Source: a virus. From it: DNA of 24,102 bases. Shown piece by piece: positions 1 to 12,600 of this stretch (its first letter is position 1; each line of letters starts with the position of its first letter). The notes beneath the pieces were generated by a model. It ran no database searches. It was not told the DNA's origin and saw only the letters and a list, made by a program, of their open reading frames with translations. Position numbers and translations under genes: made by a program. The stretch is taken from positions 1-24,102 of the IMG/VR virus record IMGVR_UViG_3300010354_000643; one strand, written 5' to 3'.

Positions 1-3000
1 AAATTCCTCCATTTTGAGGTTTATATAGATTTCCACCAATATAATTATTAGAATAAATTATTTGTTCAGCATTCGGTAAAGTTTGAGTAGATACAGTTGA
101 TTGATTTGTTTGAGCAGTCCAAACTTTAAAATCACTAGATGATGAGCAAATTAAAGAAATAGCATATTGCTTATTGGGTTCTAAGTATATTGGCGATGGG
201 AATTTAACATTTGTTGCAGATTGTCCAGTGCTTGATGTTGTAATTCCAGTTGGATAAACTTCTGTCCTAGCATAATCTTGAATCAAATTAGTCTTTGGCA
301 CTCCACCAATATCTGTTTCTCTAATCTCAACAAACATTTTTTCGTTATTATCTTTACTTGAGAAATACAAGTCAACGGAAGTTAAAAACATTCCATCATT
401 ATCGGTTCTAAATGTCTGTGATAATGAATCTGTTTTTAATGCATTTAATGGTAATGCTGGTGATGATCTTCTTAAAGAAACATTACTTGTATTTGTTTGT
501 GAATTTATAATTCCTGATGCATAGAAAGTATTTTGTGTGAAAGAAATCGAAGTAGATGATGAATTAGTAAAGCTAGAAGATAACTTAAAAGTTTTAGTTC
601 CAACTCCAAATGATAATGTGGGTGTTGGGGTTTGAAGGGGGTCCTTTATAAAGAAACACCCTATTAAATCGCCATAATTATCAGTTATTAGAGATTGTTT
701 TAAAACTGATGCTTGAGCACCTGAAGTTTTTCCTACTAAAATTGCTCCTTGTGGAAGGTATCCAAAAAATCTTCCAGATGCATCATCTGATAAAGAATAA
801 GTATCAATATTTAAAATCGTTGATGATGGTGAATATATTGGAATAGATAAAGAAGTATTATATGGATTTTGGGAATAAGTTAAAGAGGGGGCAACAGAAT
901 TATAAACACCTTTTTTATGAGATGCTGTTGCTAATCTAAAGCAAGAGACTTTAACACCATTGTAATAAGCATTAACAGTTTCTCCAGTTTGGAATGCTGG
1001 AGAACCAGTAGTCATAGATATCTGTAAAAGTTTTGGAATAACATCAATATTTGAATTTCCATCAAAGAAAGAATAATATTGAGTATTTGGCTTAAGTCCA
1101 GTTGCATAGAACTGAACATTTTTGGATTTGAAACTATTTGAAGGTTTTGTACTTAAAATAAGTTCATTTACAAATGAATTATTCCATTCTCCCTGTGTTC
1201 TAATTACAACTCCATTTTCATAGTTAATTGATCTTACCCATGTATCAGAAGATGGTGTTAATTTAACGTAACCATTGTAATTTGCTATTCCTGCTGGATT
1301 AATATTTTGTTGAGCAGTTGCATAAGTTTGCCCAATTCCTGCAGAAACCTCAGTATAATTTAAAGTTACAATATCACCAGTTTTCTTCACATTTGCATCT
1401 AAAAGACTTAGATCCGAAGAAAAATCTGCATTTTCTATATTAATATCCGGACTAACTCCAATTTCTGATTTTAAAGAATATGAAGATATATCGCAATTAA
1501 GTTCTTGATTCTTAGTATTAATTATACAGTTAGCATCCAAATTTTCTAAATCAATAAATTCATTATTCTTAAAATCATCTACAAAAAATCCAGATTTAAA
1601 TCTATCAATTCCATCAGAATCTAATATTTGTAATGATTTTGTATTTAATTCCAATAATGATAATGAAGATGCTATCTCAACATTATTAATCCTATCTTCA
1701 AGAGATCCAATATCTTTCATTGTATATCTCTTATTGCTCACTAATGAAACTATGCTATCACTGGAGTTATAAAGATATGCTGGATGTTCAATGATTGCAA
1801 CATCCATAGAATCATCAATAGTTGTTGGTGCTTTTGGATTTTGTGCTGAAATTCCTTTTATTAAATTGAAAGTTCCATTTTTGTTTAATACAATTTTATC
1901 AATTCTTGGGAGATAATATGAATATCCTATTAAAGAACTTTCATTAGGTGCTAGAATTAAAGATGGATTATTTGGAGACGTGACAAAATATCTACTAGAA
2001 AAATCAAAAGGTGATTGAGATGTGGATGTAAATGGTGCAACTCTTGGTCTAAAATCTAAAGTGTCGGAAGATCTTAAATTATTTGATAAAATAGGAATAT
2101 CCTTTTCATATCTTTCGGCATCATATGATGCAACAGTATAAACATCTCCATCATCATCAGATGGTACAGTATAGTAGTCAAAAATAACTAATAATTTTCT
2201 GGAAGGTATAGATGATGTATTTTTTCTAATTATTTTAGAATAATCATAATATTGTTCTTTTTGACCTTTATCAAGAACATATTCTTGAGATCTATTAATA
2301 TAAAATCCAGTATCAATGCTTTGTATTGATGAAACAATATTAGATTCTTTGAAAACAACAGTTTCGCCATTAATAAATTTATTAGAATTTAGATATACAA
2401 ATTCAATCTTTGTCGGTGAATTCTTTGTTACTACTTGAGCTATAGCACCACTAGTTTGACCAATAACTTTTTCACCCAATATTGCGTTAACATTTAAATT
2501 AACACCAGTTTGAAAATTTAATCCATCCAAAACTGGGGAAGATTGGTTGATAGATTCATAAACAGCAATTACATTTGCAACATCTGGAACATTTAGTGAA
2601 ATTTCTTCATCTTCAATTCTTAATCCATAATATTTACTAGTTGACAGTCCAGAAAGTGCAGTAGAAAATCCAGCAATACATTTATCTACTTCTAATTTTT
2701 GACTTCTGATATAATTTTTTTTCTTATTTTTGATTGAATTTTTTCTAGCAGTAGCATTAACTACAATATTAGATTGTAATGTTCTTAATCCACTTAAAGT
2801 TATAAAAGTTCCAGATCCATCTAAAGAAAATTTATCAGATGTTAAAGATTCTATTTTTCCATCAGAATAAAATACTGAATATTTTTCTGCATCAAAATTA
2901 TCGAAATAAGCGTTATCGATATCTATGTCAGATAAACTTAAGGTTAAAGTTCCATTAGAGTTTGTAGATTTATTTTTTGCTTGTCTATTTACTTTTAATT

Positions 3001-5062
3001 CCGATCCAACAAAATTAACATCAGATACATTAGTATTATTTAATTTAGCATACAAGTAAGCATTTTCTTCATTTTGAATTGAGGGGTAACCAACAGAAAA
3101 ATTAACACTTGTTGTTGAATTTGGTCTTCCACCATCACAAACTCCACTTACTGTCGAAACACCAGAAAGAGTGATGATTAAACCATCAGAAGAAATGGAA
3201 GAAATTCTATTAAAAGTTTCTGCAGATAATCCTGTTCTCTGATATCGAATAATTGTATTAGTATTAACTCCAACAAAAGTTCTACCTGGAGATGATGCTA
3301 TTCCAGAAGCATTGATAATTAAAACGTCATTTGAATTGAAATTTTTTAATGTTTCCCGTGATAAAACAGTATCAGCAACAAAATCTGTTGATAATCCTAT
3401 AGAACTACAATCTTGATATACCGATTTAATATCATTTGTGCTATATGTTTTAACAGATTGTATTGACCTTGAAAATTCTTTTGACCCATTGATTGAAATT
3501 TGTTCACCTGGTGAAAAAATTCCAGATGTTTGAGTTAATGTAATTATTTCACTTGTTGGGTTAATAACGACATATCCAGAAGCTCCACTATTTTCTCCTT
3601 TAACATATGATGATGCTGGACAAGAATCAGAATCAAGAGATTGATTTAAAGTAATCTGGGTATAAGTTTGAACATCAAATAGATACAAATTCCAATTTGT
3701 ACTAGAACTTGAATAAGTATTATTATCCAACCCAAAAGAATATATTCTTGCCTTCCCTATTTCATTTCCAGATGCGGATGTAGTGGAATCCTTTCTCTGA
3801 TCATAAAAACTAACCGTATAGTTATTATCAATTCCCAATAAAGGAGATCCAGAAACATTATTAACTTTCAATAAATTTCCCATTTCAAAGGGAACTAATG
3901 AAGTAGAAATAATTTTTTTATCTCTTGGCTTTTCAACATCAAGGATTGTTGTTTCATTTTTTTCAATATCAAATCCACGAACATATGCCTTTCCTGGAGA
4001 AATTGATATTGATAATAAATCATTTGATGGGGTATTATTTTGATCAGTTTTTTGATTTTCTAAATAAATTCCATTTGAAAAAATTCCATCATTTAATGAA
4101 TTTTTTACATTGACGCTAAATGGAATTGTAGCATAATCGCCAGATTCGTCATATGTTCTTTGAGCAATATATTCTTTAATTAATGAATATGTGTTATTAT
4201 CCTGTAATTTTTTTACAACACCATTGGAAACTCTCAATACTTCAATAAAATTTTGATCGTTAAAATCATTAATGGATTTTGCCGTTAGTGATGCACTAAT
4301 TTTTAATCTATCTGCACCTGGAGCAGAATAATTAGCAAATCCTCTAGCATTATCAAAAAGATCTGGATTTGAATCTGAGGCAAATTCAATTGATTCTTGA
4401 ATTTGTAATCCTACTCTGTAAGATGGTGTGTTTGTATATTGATCAAGAATAATAGTTTCATCATTTACTGTTACAAATGATCCTCTAATATAATAAACTC
4501 CCTTAGATATTGATACTGCGGATCCAATAGACGTAGCATTTCTGTTAATTAAAGATGCTATTGTTTGTCCGGAATTAATCGTTGTATTTACATAATTAAA
4601 TGTATCTAAACTTATTAGAGTTTCTCCATCAGTAAATTGATTGATATTAAAATTAACATCAGAAGTCAGATATTTAACATATAAAGTATAATTTCCTTTT
4701 GACGATTTATTCTTCGTTAAAACATTTTTTACAATAGCTGTAATTTGTGAATTTTGACCTTTAATTTTCTTTCCAATTAAATTTTTTAAATATACTCCAA
4801 TATCAATACCTAAATGTGAATCATTAATTTGTACTGCATAATAATTTGGATCATATGTCGTATTTCCTGGAATGACTATGGATCCTTCTTTAAAAAAGTG
4901 TGATCCAAATAATTCTATTTGATTTTGAAGTATAGACTGTAATGTAATTAATTCCCTAGATTGAACTGGAAACCCTGGTTTAAACAGTACCCTATAAAAA
5001 TTCTTTGATGGGTCAAAATCATCAAAATATGGTGATATATTTAAATCTGTTTTTTGGGACAT
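1..5062 (-). CDS. DUF4815-type virion structural protein (partial, C-terminus outside window)
   Basis: The frame starts at an ATG at 5062 and stays open to the left edge, giving 1687 visible codons. The N-terminus (MSQKTDLNISPYFDDFDPSK, then NFYRVLFKPGFPVQSRELI) matches the opening I know from DUF4815 proteins of T4-like cyanophages. Further family-like landmarks are DTLDFRPR near residue 1000, YYLPRIDKIVL near 1045-1058 and KRYTMKDIGSLEDRI near 1108-1122. A second module near residues 1545-1660 (MFVEIRE, then PIYLEPNKQYAISL) looks like a jelly-roll-type beta domain. No signal peptide or membrane segment is seen, and the composition is Ser/Asn/Thr-rich. The start lies 2 bases after the gp8 stop, so the two genes are probably cotranscribed late. 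Its place after gp8 suggests a baseplate-periphery or fibre-attachment role analogous to T4 gp9/gp10. That role is inference; the DUF family itself has no established function that I know of. Confidence 0.85.
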   Translation of the reverse strand, partial: MSQKTDLNISPYFDDFDPSKNFYRVLFKPGFPVQSRELITLQSILQNQIELFGSHFFKEGSIVIPGNTTYDPNYYAVQINDSHLGIDIGVYLKNLIGKKIKGQNSQITAIVKNVLTKNKSSKGNYTLYVKYLTSDVNFNINQFTDGETLISLDTFNYVNTTINSGQTIASLINRNATSIGSAVSISKGVYYIRGSFVTVNDETIILDQYTNTPSYRVGLQIQESIEFASDSNPDLFDNARGFANYSAPGADRLKISASLTAKSINDFNDQNFIEVLRVSNGVVKKLQDNNTYSLIKEYIAQRTYDESGDYATIPFSVNVKNSLNDGIFSNGIYLENQKTDQNNTPSNDLLSISISPGKAYVRGFDIEKNETTILDVEKPRDKKIISTSLVPFEMGNLLKVNNVSGSPLLGIDNNYTVSFYDQRKDSTTSASGNEIGKARIYSFGLDNNTYSSSSTNWNLYLFDVQTYTQITLNQSLDSDSCPASSYVKGENSGASGYVVINPTSEIITLTQTSGIFSPGEQISINGSKEFSRSIQSVKTYSTNDIKSVYQDCSSIGLSTDFVADTVLSRETLKNFNSNDVLIINASGIASSPGRTFVGVNTNTIIRYQRTGLSAETFNRISSISSDGLIITLSGVSTVSGVCDGGRPNSTTSVNFSVGYPSIQNEENAYLYAKLNNTNVSDVNFVGSELKVNRQAKNKSTNSNGTLTLSLSDIDIDNAYFDNFDAEKYSVFYSDGKIESLTSDKFSLDGSGTFITLSGLRTLQSNIVVNATARKNSIKNKKKNYIRSQKLEVDKCIAGFSTALSGLSTSKYYGLRIEDEEISLNVPDVANVIAVYESINQSSPVLDGLNFQTGVNLNVNAILGEKVIGQTSGAIAQVVTKNSPTKIEFVYLNSNKFINGETVVFKESNIVSSIQSIDTGFYINRSQEYVLDKGQKEQYYDYSKIIRKNTSSIPSRKLLVIFDYYTVPSDDDGDVYTVASYDAERYEKDIPILSNNLRSSDTLDFRPRVAPFTSTSQSPFDFSSRYFVTSPNNPSLILAPNESSLIGYSYYLPRIDKIVLNKNGTFNLIKGISAQNPKAPTTIDDSMDVAIIEHPAYLYNSSDSIVSLVSNKRYTMKDIGSLEDRINNVEIASSLSLLELNTKSLQILDSDGIDRFKSGFFVDDFKNNEFIDLENLDANCIINTKNQELNCDISSYSLKSEIGVSPDINIENADFSSDLSLLDANVKKTGDIVTLNYTEVSAGIGQTYATAQQNINPAGIANYNGYVKLTPSSDTWVRSINYENGVVIRTQGEWNNSFVNELILSTKPSNSFKSKNVQFYATGLKPNTQYYSFFDGNSNIDVIPKLLQISMTTGSPAFQTGETVNAYYNGVKVSCFRLATASHKKGVYNSVAPSLTYSQNPYNTSLSIPIYSPSSTILNIDTYSLSDDASGRFFGYLPQGAILVGKTSGAQASVLKQSLITDNYGDLIGCFFIKDPLQTPTPTLSFGVGTKTFKLSSSFTNSSSTSISFTQNTFYASGIINSQTNTSNVSLRRSSPALPLNALKTDSLSQTFRTDNDGMFLTSVDLYFSSKDNNEKMFVEIRETDIGGVPKTNLIQDYARTEVYPTGITTSSTGQSATNVKFPSPIYLEPNKQYAISLICSSSSDFKVWTAQTNQSTVSTQTLPNAEQIIYSNNYIGGNLYKPQNGGI

Positions 5063-5064
5063 GT

Positions 5065-6621
5065 TTAGAATTCCAGTATGATTTTAATGTCTTCTTTTTG
5101 TCTGGGATTTCTTGTAACTATTGGTCTATTATCCAAATAAAGAATAGTTCCGCTTGATTTATTTATCTCCGAAGGTGCGATTCCATTTGTAAATTTAGAT
5201 GATAAATTAACTATCTTAGATGAAGAAATTGAAGTAGTAATTCCTGAAAAATTCGCATCAATTGTACAACTAAAACTATTTTCCGAGGTTATAGTTCCAC
5301 CAAAAGGATTAAAACTAACAATAGTAGATTCATTAGCAACGTTAAAAGAATCTTTTTGATCTTGAGTTGTAGAATTAAAATATAATGATCTATCTGTAAA
5401 ATATTTTAAAACTTTTGTTTCTGTATCATATGATGCTATATAACCAACGGCTGTCCCAATGCCCGGAACAGATTGATATATTTTAGTTCCAGGTATAGCA
5501 TCAGATTCATTCGTTACTGCAGATAATTTTAATGCAGAAAGACCAGAAAATTCACCATCAGTAAATACTGTTGTATCAGACCCATAAATTGTTGGATTTT
5601 TAATAATTCCAATCTGAGCAAATTTTGTATCTACGGGAAAATCTTTAGTTGAATCATCAAATCTAGAATATATAAGAACTCTTTCAGATCCCAATTCTGA
5701 ATAAGGATCATATCCATGTCCTTTTGAAGGGGGAATTATTGGGATTAAATTTGCAAATGCAGTTGCACCAGAATTGATTGAAGAAAGATCAACTCTCCCA
5801 TAAGTATAATTTTTACCACCTGAAGATACGATGGCTTCTGTTATTTTTCCACCATCAACATTAACAACTACTTTTCCACCAGTACCATCTCCCAATATAT
5901 CAAGTTCAGCATTCGTAGAATTATATCCTGATCCTTGATTTTGAATATAGATTTTTTTTATTTGGTTACCATTTATGGATGAATTTGCATTTTCACGAAC
6001 AGCTTGTATTTGTGCATCCGTTGATGTTTCCCAATTATTGGGAATTGGTATATATTCTACAGAATCGAATTTAATAATATCACTTGGAGATACTGTAAAT
6101 AGATATTTCCAAATATATCCATCTCCACTTTCTCCTGCTCTAGATGGTTCAAGATCTATAAAAGTAGGTTCATCTTGGGAAAAATTTCCAGATGGTTTAA
6201 CCGCACTAGAACCATTATCAATACATATATAAACTCTATAATCTTTATTAATTACATAATAATTTGCATCATATAATCTAGATGAATTTGTTTGTGGTGA
6301 TTGATTATTGATACTATAATCATGTCTATACATTTCATAAATTGTTCCCTGTTTCCATTCAACTTTTTTTATTACCCTTCGCACATTATTAGATGATATC
6401 TTTCTGCCAAATATAATTGTATTTTTGACATGATTTAAATAATTAAAATCATCTCTTGGACTAGGAATACTAGAATCCCACGTAGTAGATCTACCAATAC
6501 CAACACCAACAGGGTTTGGCAGACTCAAAAAAACATAGTAAGAATTGTCAGTATTTTCAATAGAATCGACAAAGTTTTTGGCGTTTAAAATTCTAAATTG
6601 GTCTGTAACAATTGCAGCCAT
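5065..6621 (-). CDS. 8: Baseplate wedge protein gp8 homologue
   Basis: This 518-aa protein resembles T4 gp8, a dimeric component of the baseplate wedge. Shared landmarks are an N-terminal IVTDQFRI (T4 IVTSKFRT), the central GDGYIWKYLF (T4 GDGYVWEYLF, here about residues 164-173) and the C-terminal LYLDNRPIV followed by EDIKIILEF (T4 MENRPPII, then EINILFTF). T4 gp8 is about 334 aa. The extra length includes residues about 226-275, with two GG-x-GY-type beads (NQGSGYNS and SSGGKNYT) like those repeated in the giant upstream protein. It has its own perfect late promoter 19 bases before the ATG, and its stop is 2 bases from the next gene. The ATG at 6621 gives the family-like N-terminus; the ribosome-binding site is weak. 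The gp8 assignment is firm; how the insert behaves is unknown. Confidence 0.92.
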   Translation of the reverse strand: MAAIVTDQFRILNAKNFVDSIENTDNSYYVFLSLPNPVGVGIGRSTTWDSSIPSPRDDFNYLNHVKNTIIFGRKISSNNVRRVIKKVEWKQGTIYEMYRHDYSINNQSPQTNSSRLYDANYYVINKDYRVYICIDNGSSAVKPSGNFSQDEPTFIDLEPSRAGESGDGYIWKYLFTVSPSDIIKFDSVEYIPIPNNWETSTDAQIQAVRENANSSINGNQIKKIYIQNQGSGYNSTNAELDILGDGTGGKVVVNVDGGKITEAIVSSGGKNYTYGRVDLSSINSGATAFANLIPIIPPSKGHGYDPYSELGSERVLIYSRFDDSTKDFPVDTKFAQIGIIKNPTIYGSDTTVFTDGEFSGLSALKLSAVTNESDAIPGTKIYQSVPGIGTAVGYIASYDTETKVLKYFTDRSLYFNSTTQDQKDSFNVANESTIVSFNPFGGTITSENSFSCTIDANFSGITTSISSSKIVNLSSKFTNGIAPSEINKSSGTILYLDNRPIVTRNPRQKEDIKIILEF

Positions 6622-6639
6622 ATTATTAGCTTTTTTCTA

Positions 6640-6647
6640 TATTTATA
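6640..6647 (-). promoter_or_regulatory. T4-type late promoter upstream of gp8
   Basis: On the minus strand this reads TATAAATA, identical to the T4 late -10 consensus recognised by gp55-type sigma factors. It lies in the 44-base gap between the giant gp7-position gene and gp8. Transcription would begin about 13 bases upstream of the gp8 ATG. It probably boosts gp8 and the DUF4815 gene independently of the very long transcript from gp25-gp6-gp7. Confidence 0.75.
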
Positions 6648-6665
6648 ATGAAGTTTAGAACCAAA

Positions 6666-9600
6666 TTATAAATCATCTTTTAGTTCTTTACTTAAACCTC
6701 CCGTTAATCTTAAACCATATCCTCTTCTGACTATTTGTGGGAACGTAGTTAGACCGCTATTAACTGTATATCCACTTACGGCAATTGAAACTGGATTAGA
6801 TTCTCTTGTTATTCCATACAATCTACCCCAGGAAAATCTACCACAGAATTTGCCAGAAGTTTCAATTCCAACAATATTTGATGTTGAAAGAACATTGCAA
6901 GTTATAATACCTACTAAATTATTTCTGGATATTTGACTAATAACATAAACATTATCGAAAAATGTTGTTCCAATACCCACTACATCAGTATCGGAAGTAT
7001 TAATCGACGTTACCCCATTTCCTATATTGGTTTCCGAAACTAATATAGGATATCCAACTTTTAAGGAATCTATAATAGATGATGAATCGTATAAAACATT
7101 AAATGTTAAAGCTTTTGATACATTTACACCAAATCCACGAGAGGTGGATATTCCAGTTATAATACCAGAAAATCCATCAACAAAAGTAATTTCTCTAATA
7201 TTCTCAGTTAGAATTGGTGGCTCTTCACAAAGGATAGATGGTGGATTTTGTGATGTATATCCACTGCCTGGATTTATAATAGTAACTGAAGTTATGATTC
7301 CTGAACTAGATACATTTGCTGTTGCAAGTGCGGTAGATCCAATTCCTATAGGATTTGATATTTTTAAAGTAATGGTAGAATTTGGTACATATCCATTACC
7401 ACCAGTTAGAATTCCAATGGATGAAATTGTAGACATACCACTGACAGTTGCTGTAAATCCTGCAGCAATTGGATCTGAAGAATCAATAATAAATGCTTTA
7501 AATCCAGATTCGGATAATTTTATATCAGTATTTGGATCATTTTCTTCATATTTAAATAATTGAGCATAATCTACAAATATTTCTTTATCTGTAGGTTTAA
7601 CATCTTTGATAATTCTTGCGGAGGGGAAAACATATGATTCTAAAGAATCTCTAGACTTAGGTTGATAATCCTCATTGATAAACAAATCTCTTTTTTGCTT
7701 AGTCCAATGTAAAGGTTTAAAATTATCATCATCAATTCCATCACCAAGATAAATGCCCGTTTCTACAATATCAGCACTTTGAATGAGGGAAACAATACGG
7801 TTATCTTGCCTAATTGAGTTTAGAACTTCATTATTTTTATCTATTTGGACAGTATCTCCTGGTTTTATAGTTTCATTTACACTTACTTGGAAACTATCAA
7901 CATCCTTTGTCCCCCTATAGAAAAATATTGCTATATTATCTTCTGGTTTTGGAGCTTCAGTAAATCTAAAAGTAGTTCCTCCGGTAAAAGTATAGGATAC
8001 CCCAGGTTCTTGTAGAACACCATTTAAAAATATTAAGAGAATAGTGTCGAAATCAATTAAATCTGATTCCGGGTTACTTCTATCTTTTTCAAAACTAAGT
8101 AATTCATTATTTCTAAACAGTGGGAATCTCTTTCTTACACCATTTTGGAATAATTTTATACTATCAATATAATCTAATTCTCCAAACTGCCAACATGCAA
8201 ATGAATCATTAAAAATATTTTCTACGGTAAATATTAACTCTTCTATTGGATCAGACAATCTTGCATCGGTTACTAATCCAACAACTTTAAATTTATCACC
8301 TATATTAAAGGCATATCCTGGTTTGGTAATTGTAAAAGATTCTACTCTAAAGAAACTTTGACCTATACCAGTTTCTTTACTTTGCCCAATATTTACACTT
8401 ACTGAAAAACCAATACCTGTAGTCGTTGTATTTCCAACTGATAGTCTAGAAACTCCTGTGATTGGTAGATTATTATAATTTGGACTATCAATTTTTAATA
8501 TTGGATTAGTATATCCACTTCCACCATTTATGACGTTAAATGCTAAAGTTCCACCAGTTCCGACTGTTGCTGTTATAGTAGCACCATATCCAGTAGAATC
8601 GGTTATTCCGATTGAGATAACATTTCCCCTATAACCAGAACCAACAATATCTGTTGATCCTATTCCTACGGCAGTGATGCTTCCCCCAGCGCCGATAACT
8701 GCCGTAACAGAAGCGCCAACTAAAGGTGCATATCCTAAACCTCCAGTGGATCCCAAAGAAAGTATAATTCCACCACGAGGAATTTGATTTTGGTTGATAT
8801 CGTAATCAACTATTACAATTTCTTCAGTATTTGGTCTTGTAATTCCTGTAAAAGAAATCGTAGTAATTCCTGTTAAAGAATTTAAATCATAATCAAATCC
8901 GGCATTATTTTCAGTACTTGGTATTTGGAATATATCGTTAATAAAAACTAATCCGCTACCAGGCTCTGCCCCACCTATATTTTGACCATCTTTTGTGAGG
9001 GTAAATGTTCTTTCAGTTCCATTAAATTGATCTGATATATCATCATATATTCTATTTAATTCATAATCTCTGCGTAAAAAGACTCTTCCATTAAATGTCG
9101 ATTTTGGTAAAGGTAAACTAGATGTATCTAATCTATCATTATCACCTCTACCAGCTGGTGGTTCTGAAAAATGAATTTTATTTCCAACAATATTAAATGA
9201 TCCTCTATAAATTCTAGCTTCGGTACTATCCAAATGTGTGGTTGCTGATGAACCAACAAATCCTCTTTCAACTTCGACTAAAGGTATTGTTCCTAAACCT
9301 GTAATTGGACCCAAATTAGTCGTTCCAAATCCAACATTGTTAACTCTGAAAAATTCTTCATCAACTTTTATCAAATCTCTAGGTTTTATAGAAGAAATTC
9401 CAGATAATCCTATAAATGTATCTGCTATTCCTATTGATCCGTCATTATATTGTAATGAATAATTGAGGGGAGTCCATAGAACTGGATATTGATTAACACC
9501 ATTAACTGTAATTACACATTTTTCAAGTTTTTTCTTCATCTCTAAACGATGAGCATTTCCAGATCCATTTGAATTATAAGTAAATCCTATATCTGTTGTT

Positions 9601-12600
9601 TCATTTCCTGATAATCCAGTAAGTTTAAATCTATCACCATCAATTCTAATCGCATAAACTGTTGAAGGTGCAATATCGGTAATAATTCCTGTAATATAAT
9701 TAGATCTAATGGATGTTTGTGTAGAAGTATTTGAAATAACTATAGAATTGTTTAAATTCGTAGAATAATAAGTACCTTCAATTAAAGAATTTAAACTTTG
9801 ACTTGAAGTAATAGAATTAATTCCGATTGAAACAATTGACCCAACCCCCACATTAGTATCAGATAAGAAAATACTAGATCCGACACTCAATAAAGTAGTA
9901 TTCGCTATACCTGTAATTACTGTTGATCCTGTGGAAACAACATCACCAACAAAATAAGTGAATGTAGAACCAATTGATATAATTGTCGTTCCTGCGGAAA
10001 CTGAAGATCCTAAAATTAAATCTCCAACATTAATTCGTGCAGTAGAGGCAACTCCAGTTATTGTTGAAAATCCTACTATAAAATCTCCAGTAAAACTTCT
10101 ACCTCCAACTATGGTTGTCCCAATTCCAACTGGACTTGGAACAATTCCAGGTAATGTAGAATCTGCAGTATAAATAAGTTCCTCTCCTGTTTGGAAGAAA
10201 TGATTTGGAATTGTAAAGACTCCAGTTTCTTTATTCAAAATATTAGATTTAGAAGGATTAAATGTTTTTTGGAAAATTGGAGTTCCTTCATAATTAAGAT
10301 CAAAAGATAATCTATCTTTTCCAAAATTGTTCAAAGAACCATAAAATGCAGTTTTTAGTTCTTCAATAGCAATTCCATAAGTTAAATTATCTGGTTGATT
10401 AAATTCGTCGCTATCAAAATATATAAATTGATCATATTTTTGAATTAAAATCGGATCAGATAAAAATCTCAAATCTGGATAGAATTTAATAATAACTTTT
10501 GAATTTTCAATTTCTGCACCAAATGTTCCAATTCCAGATGTTGAAGCAGTTCCAACTGATAAAAATGGATATTGCCTTAGAGCAACTGATTCATTATCAG
10601 AAACTGCAAGAAATTGGTGGAGAGCGACTGTCGTACCAACTCCAACTCTAATTAAAGATTTTAGGGTTCCTTCCACACCCAAATCATAAGAATGAATTGT
10701 TGTATTACCAATAGATACCTGATAAGAAGATTCTAGTCTTGCACTTCTTTCCAATCCAGGATCTTGATCTCCAACCAAATATCTATAAGTGCCTATACCA
10801 GAAGATGTTGTTCCAAATCCAACTGTTTTAGATTTTAAGGTGACTCTAGAATTGGTATTGTTTGTAAAATTTAATTTAAATATTCCATTTTCAACGCTTA
10901 CTCCAAAAGTTCCTATAAATCCAAAAGAAGATCCACTTATAGTGTTTTCAGTATCAAAATAATATTCACTAATATATGAATTTGTTCCATCGTGATAAGC
11001 TAGAACTTCAAAATAATTCATATCTAAAGTATCTTCATTTTTAATAAAAACATTAGAATATACAGAATTAATTGATTCAAATTGAGATTGGAATATATTA
11101 GTTGTTATTCCTATTGTGGGGCATGTATTTATTTTTCCAGATAATCTCAAAAATCCTAAATCAGTGTATCCCACACCAATATTTTCAAAATTTGGTGTAA
11201 AATAATCCCTATAAACTTTTAGATAATAACTAGTTGTAAAAGGATCTGCAGGATCAAATCTTAAAGTGTTATTATTATTGTATGCAAAAACTCCACTCAA
11301 ATTTCCCAAAGAAGAATCACCAGTATAAAGATCGGATTTGTTGAGTGTATATGTATTTGCGTAATTATTTAAAACTACCAATTCTGATGCTTGTATGTTA
11401 GTTTTTTGTTCATCCGTAATTTGAATTAAAAATTTTGCAAAATTATCAGTAACTGAATATTCTAATACTTCACTAAATGTATCTTTGTTTATTTCGGAAC
11501 TGGAGAATTTACCGCTAATATCATCAATTTGAAGACATCTATTTGAAATACATTGAATATAATCTGCAACTTTTTTAGATTTTAAAATAATTGCATTTGA
11601 AGAATTTGCTGTTGGTAAATAATCTAAAGCGAGATCAAAATTATTAACAGTATCTACTCTTTGTTCAGAAATAAAATCTAAAACCCTTGTTAATGATTGA
11701 TCAGAACCTATTCCAACTGCTGATGTTGATGTAATTCCAACGTCAACAAAGTTTTTCATGCCTGTTGGGTGAACAAGACGATTTATAGAATCTTTAACAA
11801 CATCAAAAGTTAAAACTTTATTTTTTATATAACCTTCACCTGATGTTTTTATGGAATATGAAAGATTTTGGTAATAATCATTATCAGGTAACACTTGCTG
11901 ACTATCGTTTAATTTTCCAATATCGTTTTTCCAACCATAATTTTTTTCATTTGATGACCTTACAATAAAATTACCAGATAATCTAATATCTTCATCTACT
12001 TTTGCAATATTTCCAGAATTCTCTCCTGTTAATAAATCATTATAAGAAAGATTTTTCTCTCCAGATACTATTAAATAATTTTTATATGAATTATCTATTA
12101 ATAAATTAGTTTTTTGACCATTAACAACAAGATATTCACCATTATAAAAAATTCCCGAAACTTGATTTATTTTGAATAATGGATAATTCTCTTCTTTTAC
12201 TATACTTGAGAACGTTGTTTGTATTGGAGATGCAACTCCAGCATTGCTAGTAACTTCTCCTATATTATACTTTAAAATTGCGGGAATAGAATTTATAAAC
12301 TCAACTACTCTAAAAAATTTGTATCCATTATCTGGTGAATTAAAACCAGTTCCTGGAGTAACTGTATTTCCTAATTCATCTGTTATCGATTGTCTTTGAA
12401 TTCCCTCAACAAAAATATAATCATCTACTTTAAATGGTGGTGTTGTAAATCCATTGATAGGAGGTGTAGAAATTTCACACTCAACAATCCCATTTGCGTA
12501 ACTTACGACTTTTTCTACGCCAATACCATTGCTATTTTTTTCGGTAAAAATAGTATGGCTGACTGATTCTAGACCTTTTGGTTCTTCGATAATAGAAACA

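Noticed and set aside
3925-4113. 62-codon plus-strand ORF
   Set aside because: Phe/His/Leu-rich complement of the DUF4815 gene; no family resemblance.
5975-6232. 85-codon plus-strand ORF
   Set aside because: Antisense to the conserved core of gp8.
7027-7563. 178-codon plus-strand ORF within the giant gene
   Set aside because: It is fully antisense to well-patterned repeat coding; its Pro/Val/Ile-rich sequence is the complement of Gly/Thr/Asn codons, and it has no own promoter or ribosome-binding site.
9238-10173. 74- and 71-codon plus-strand ORFs
   Set aside because: Antisense to the repeat region of the giant protein; composition is a simple complement of it.
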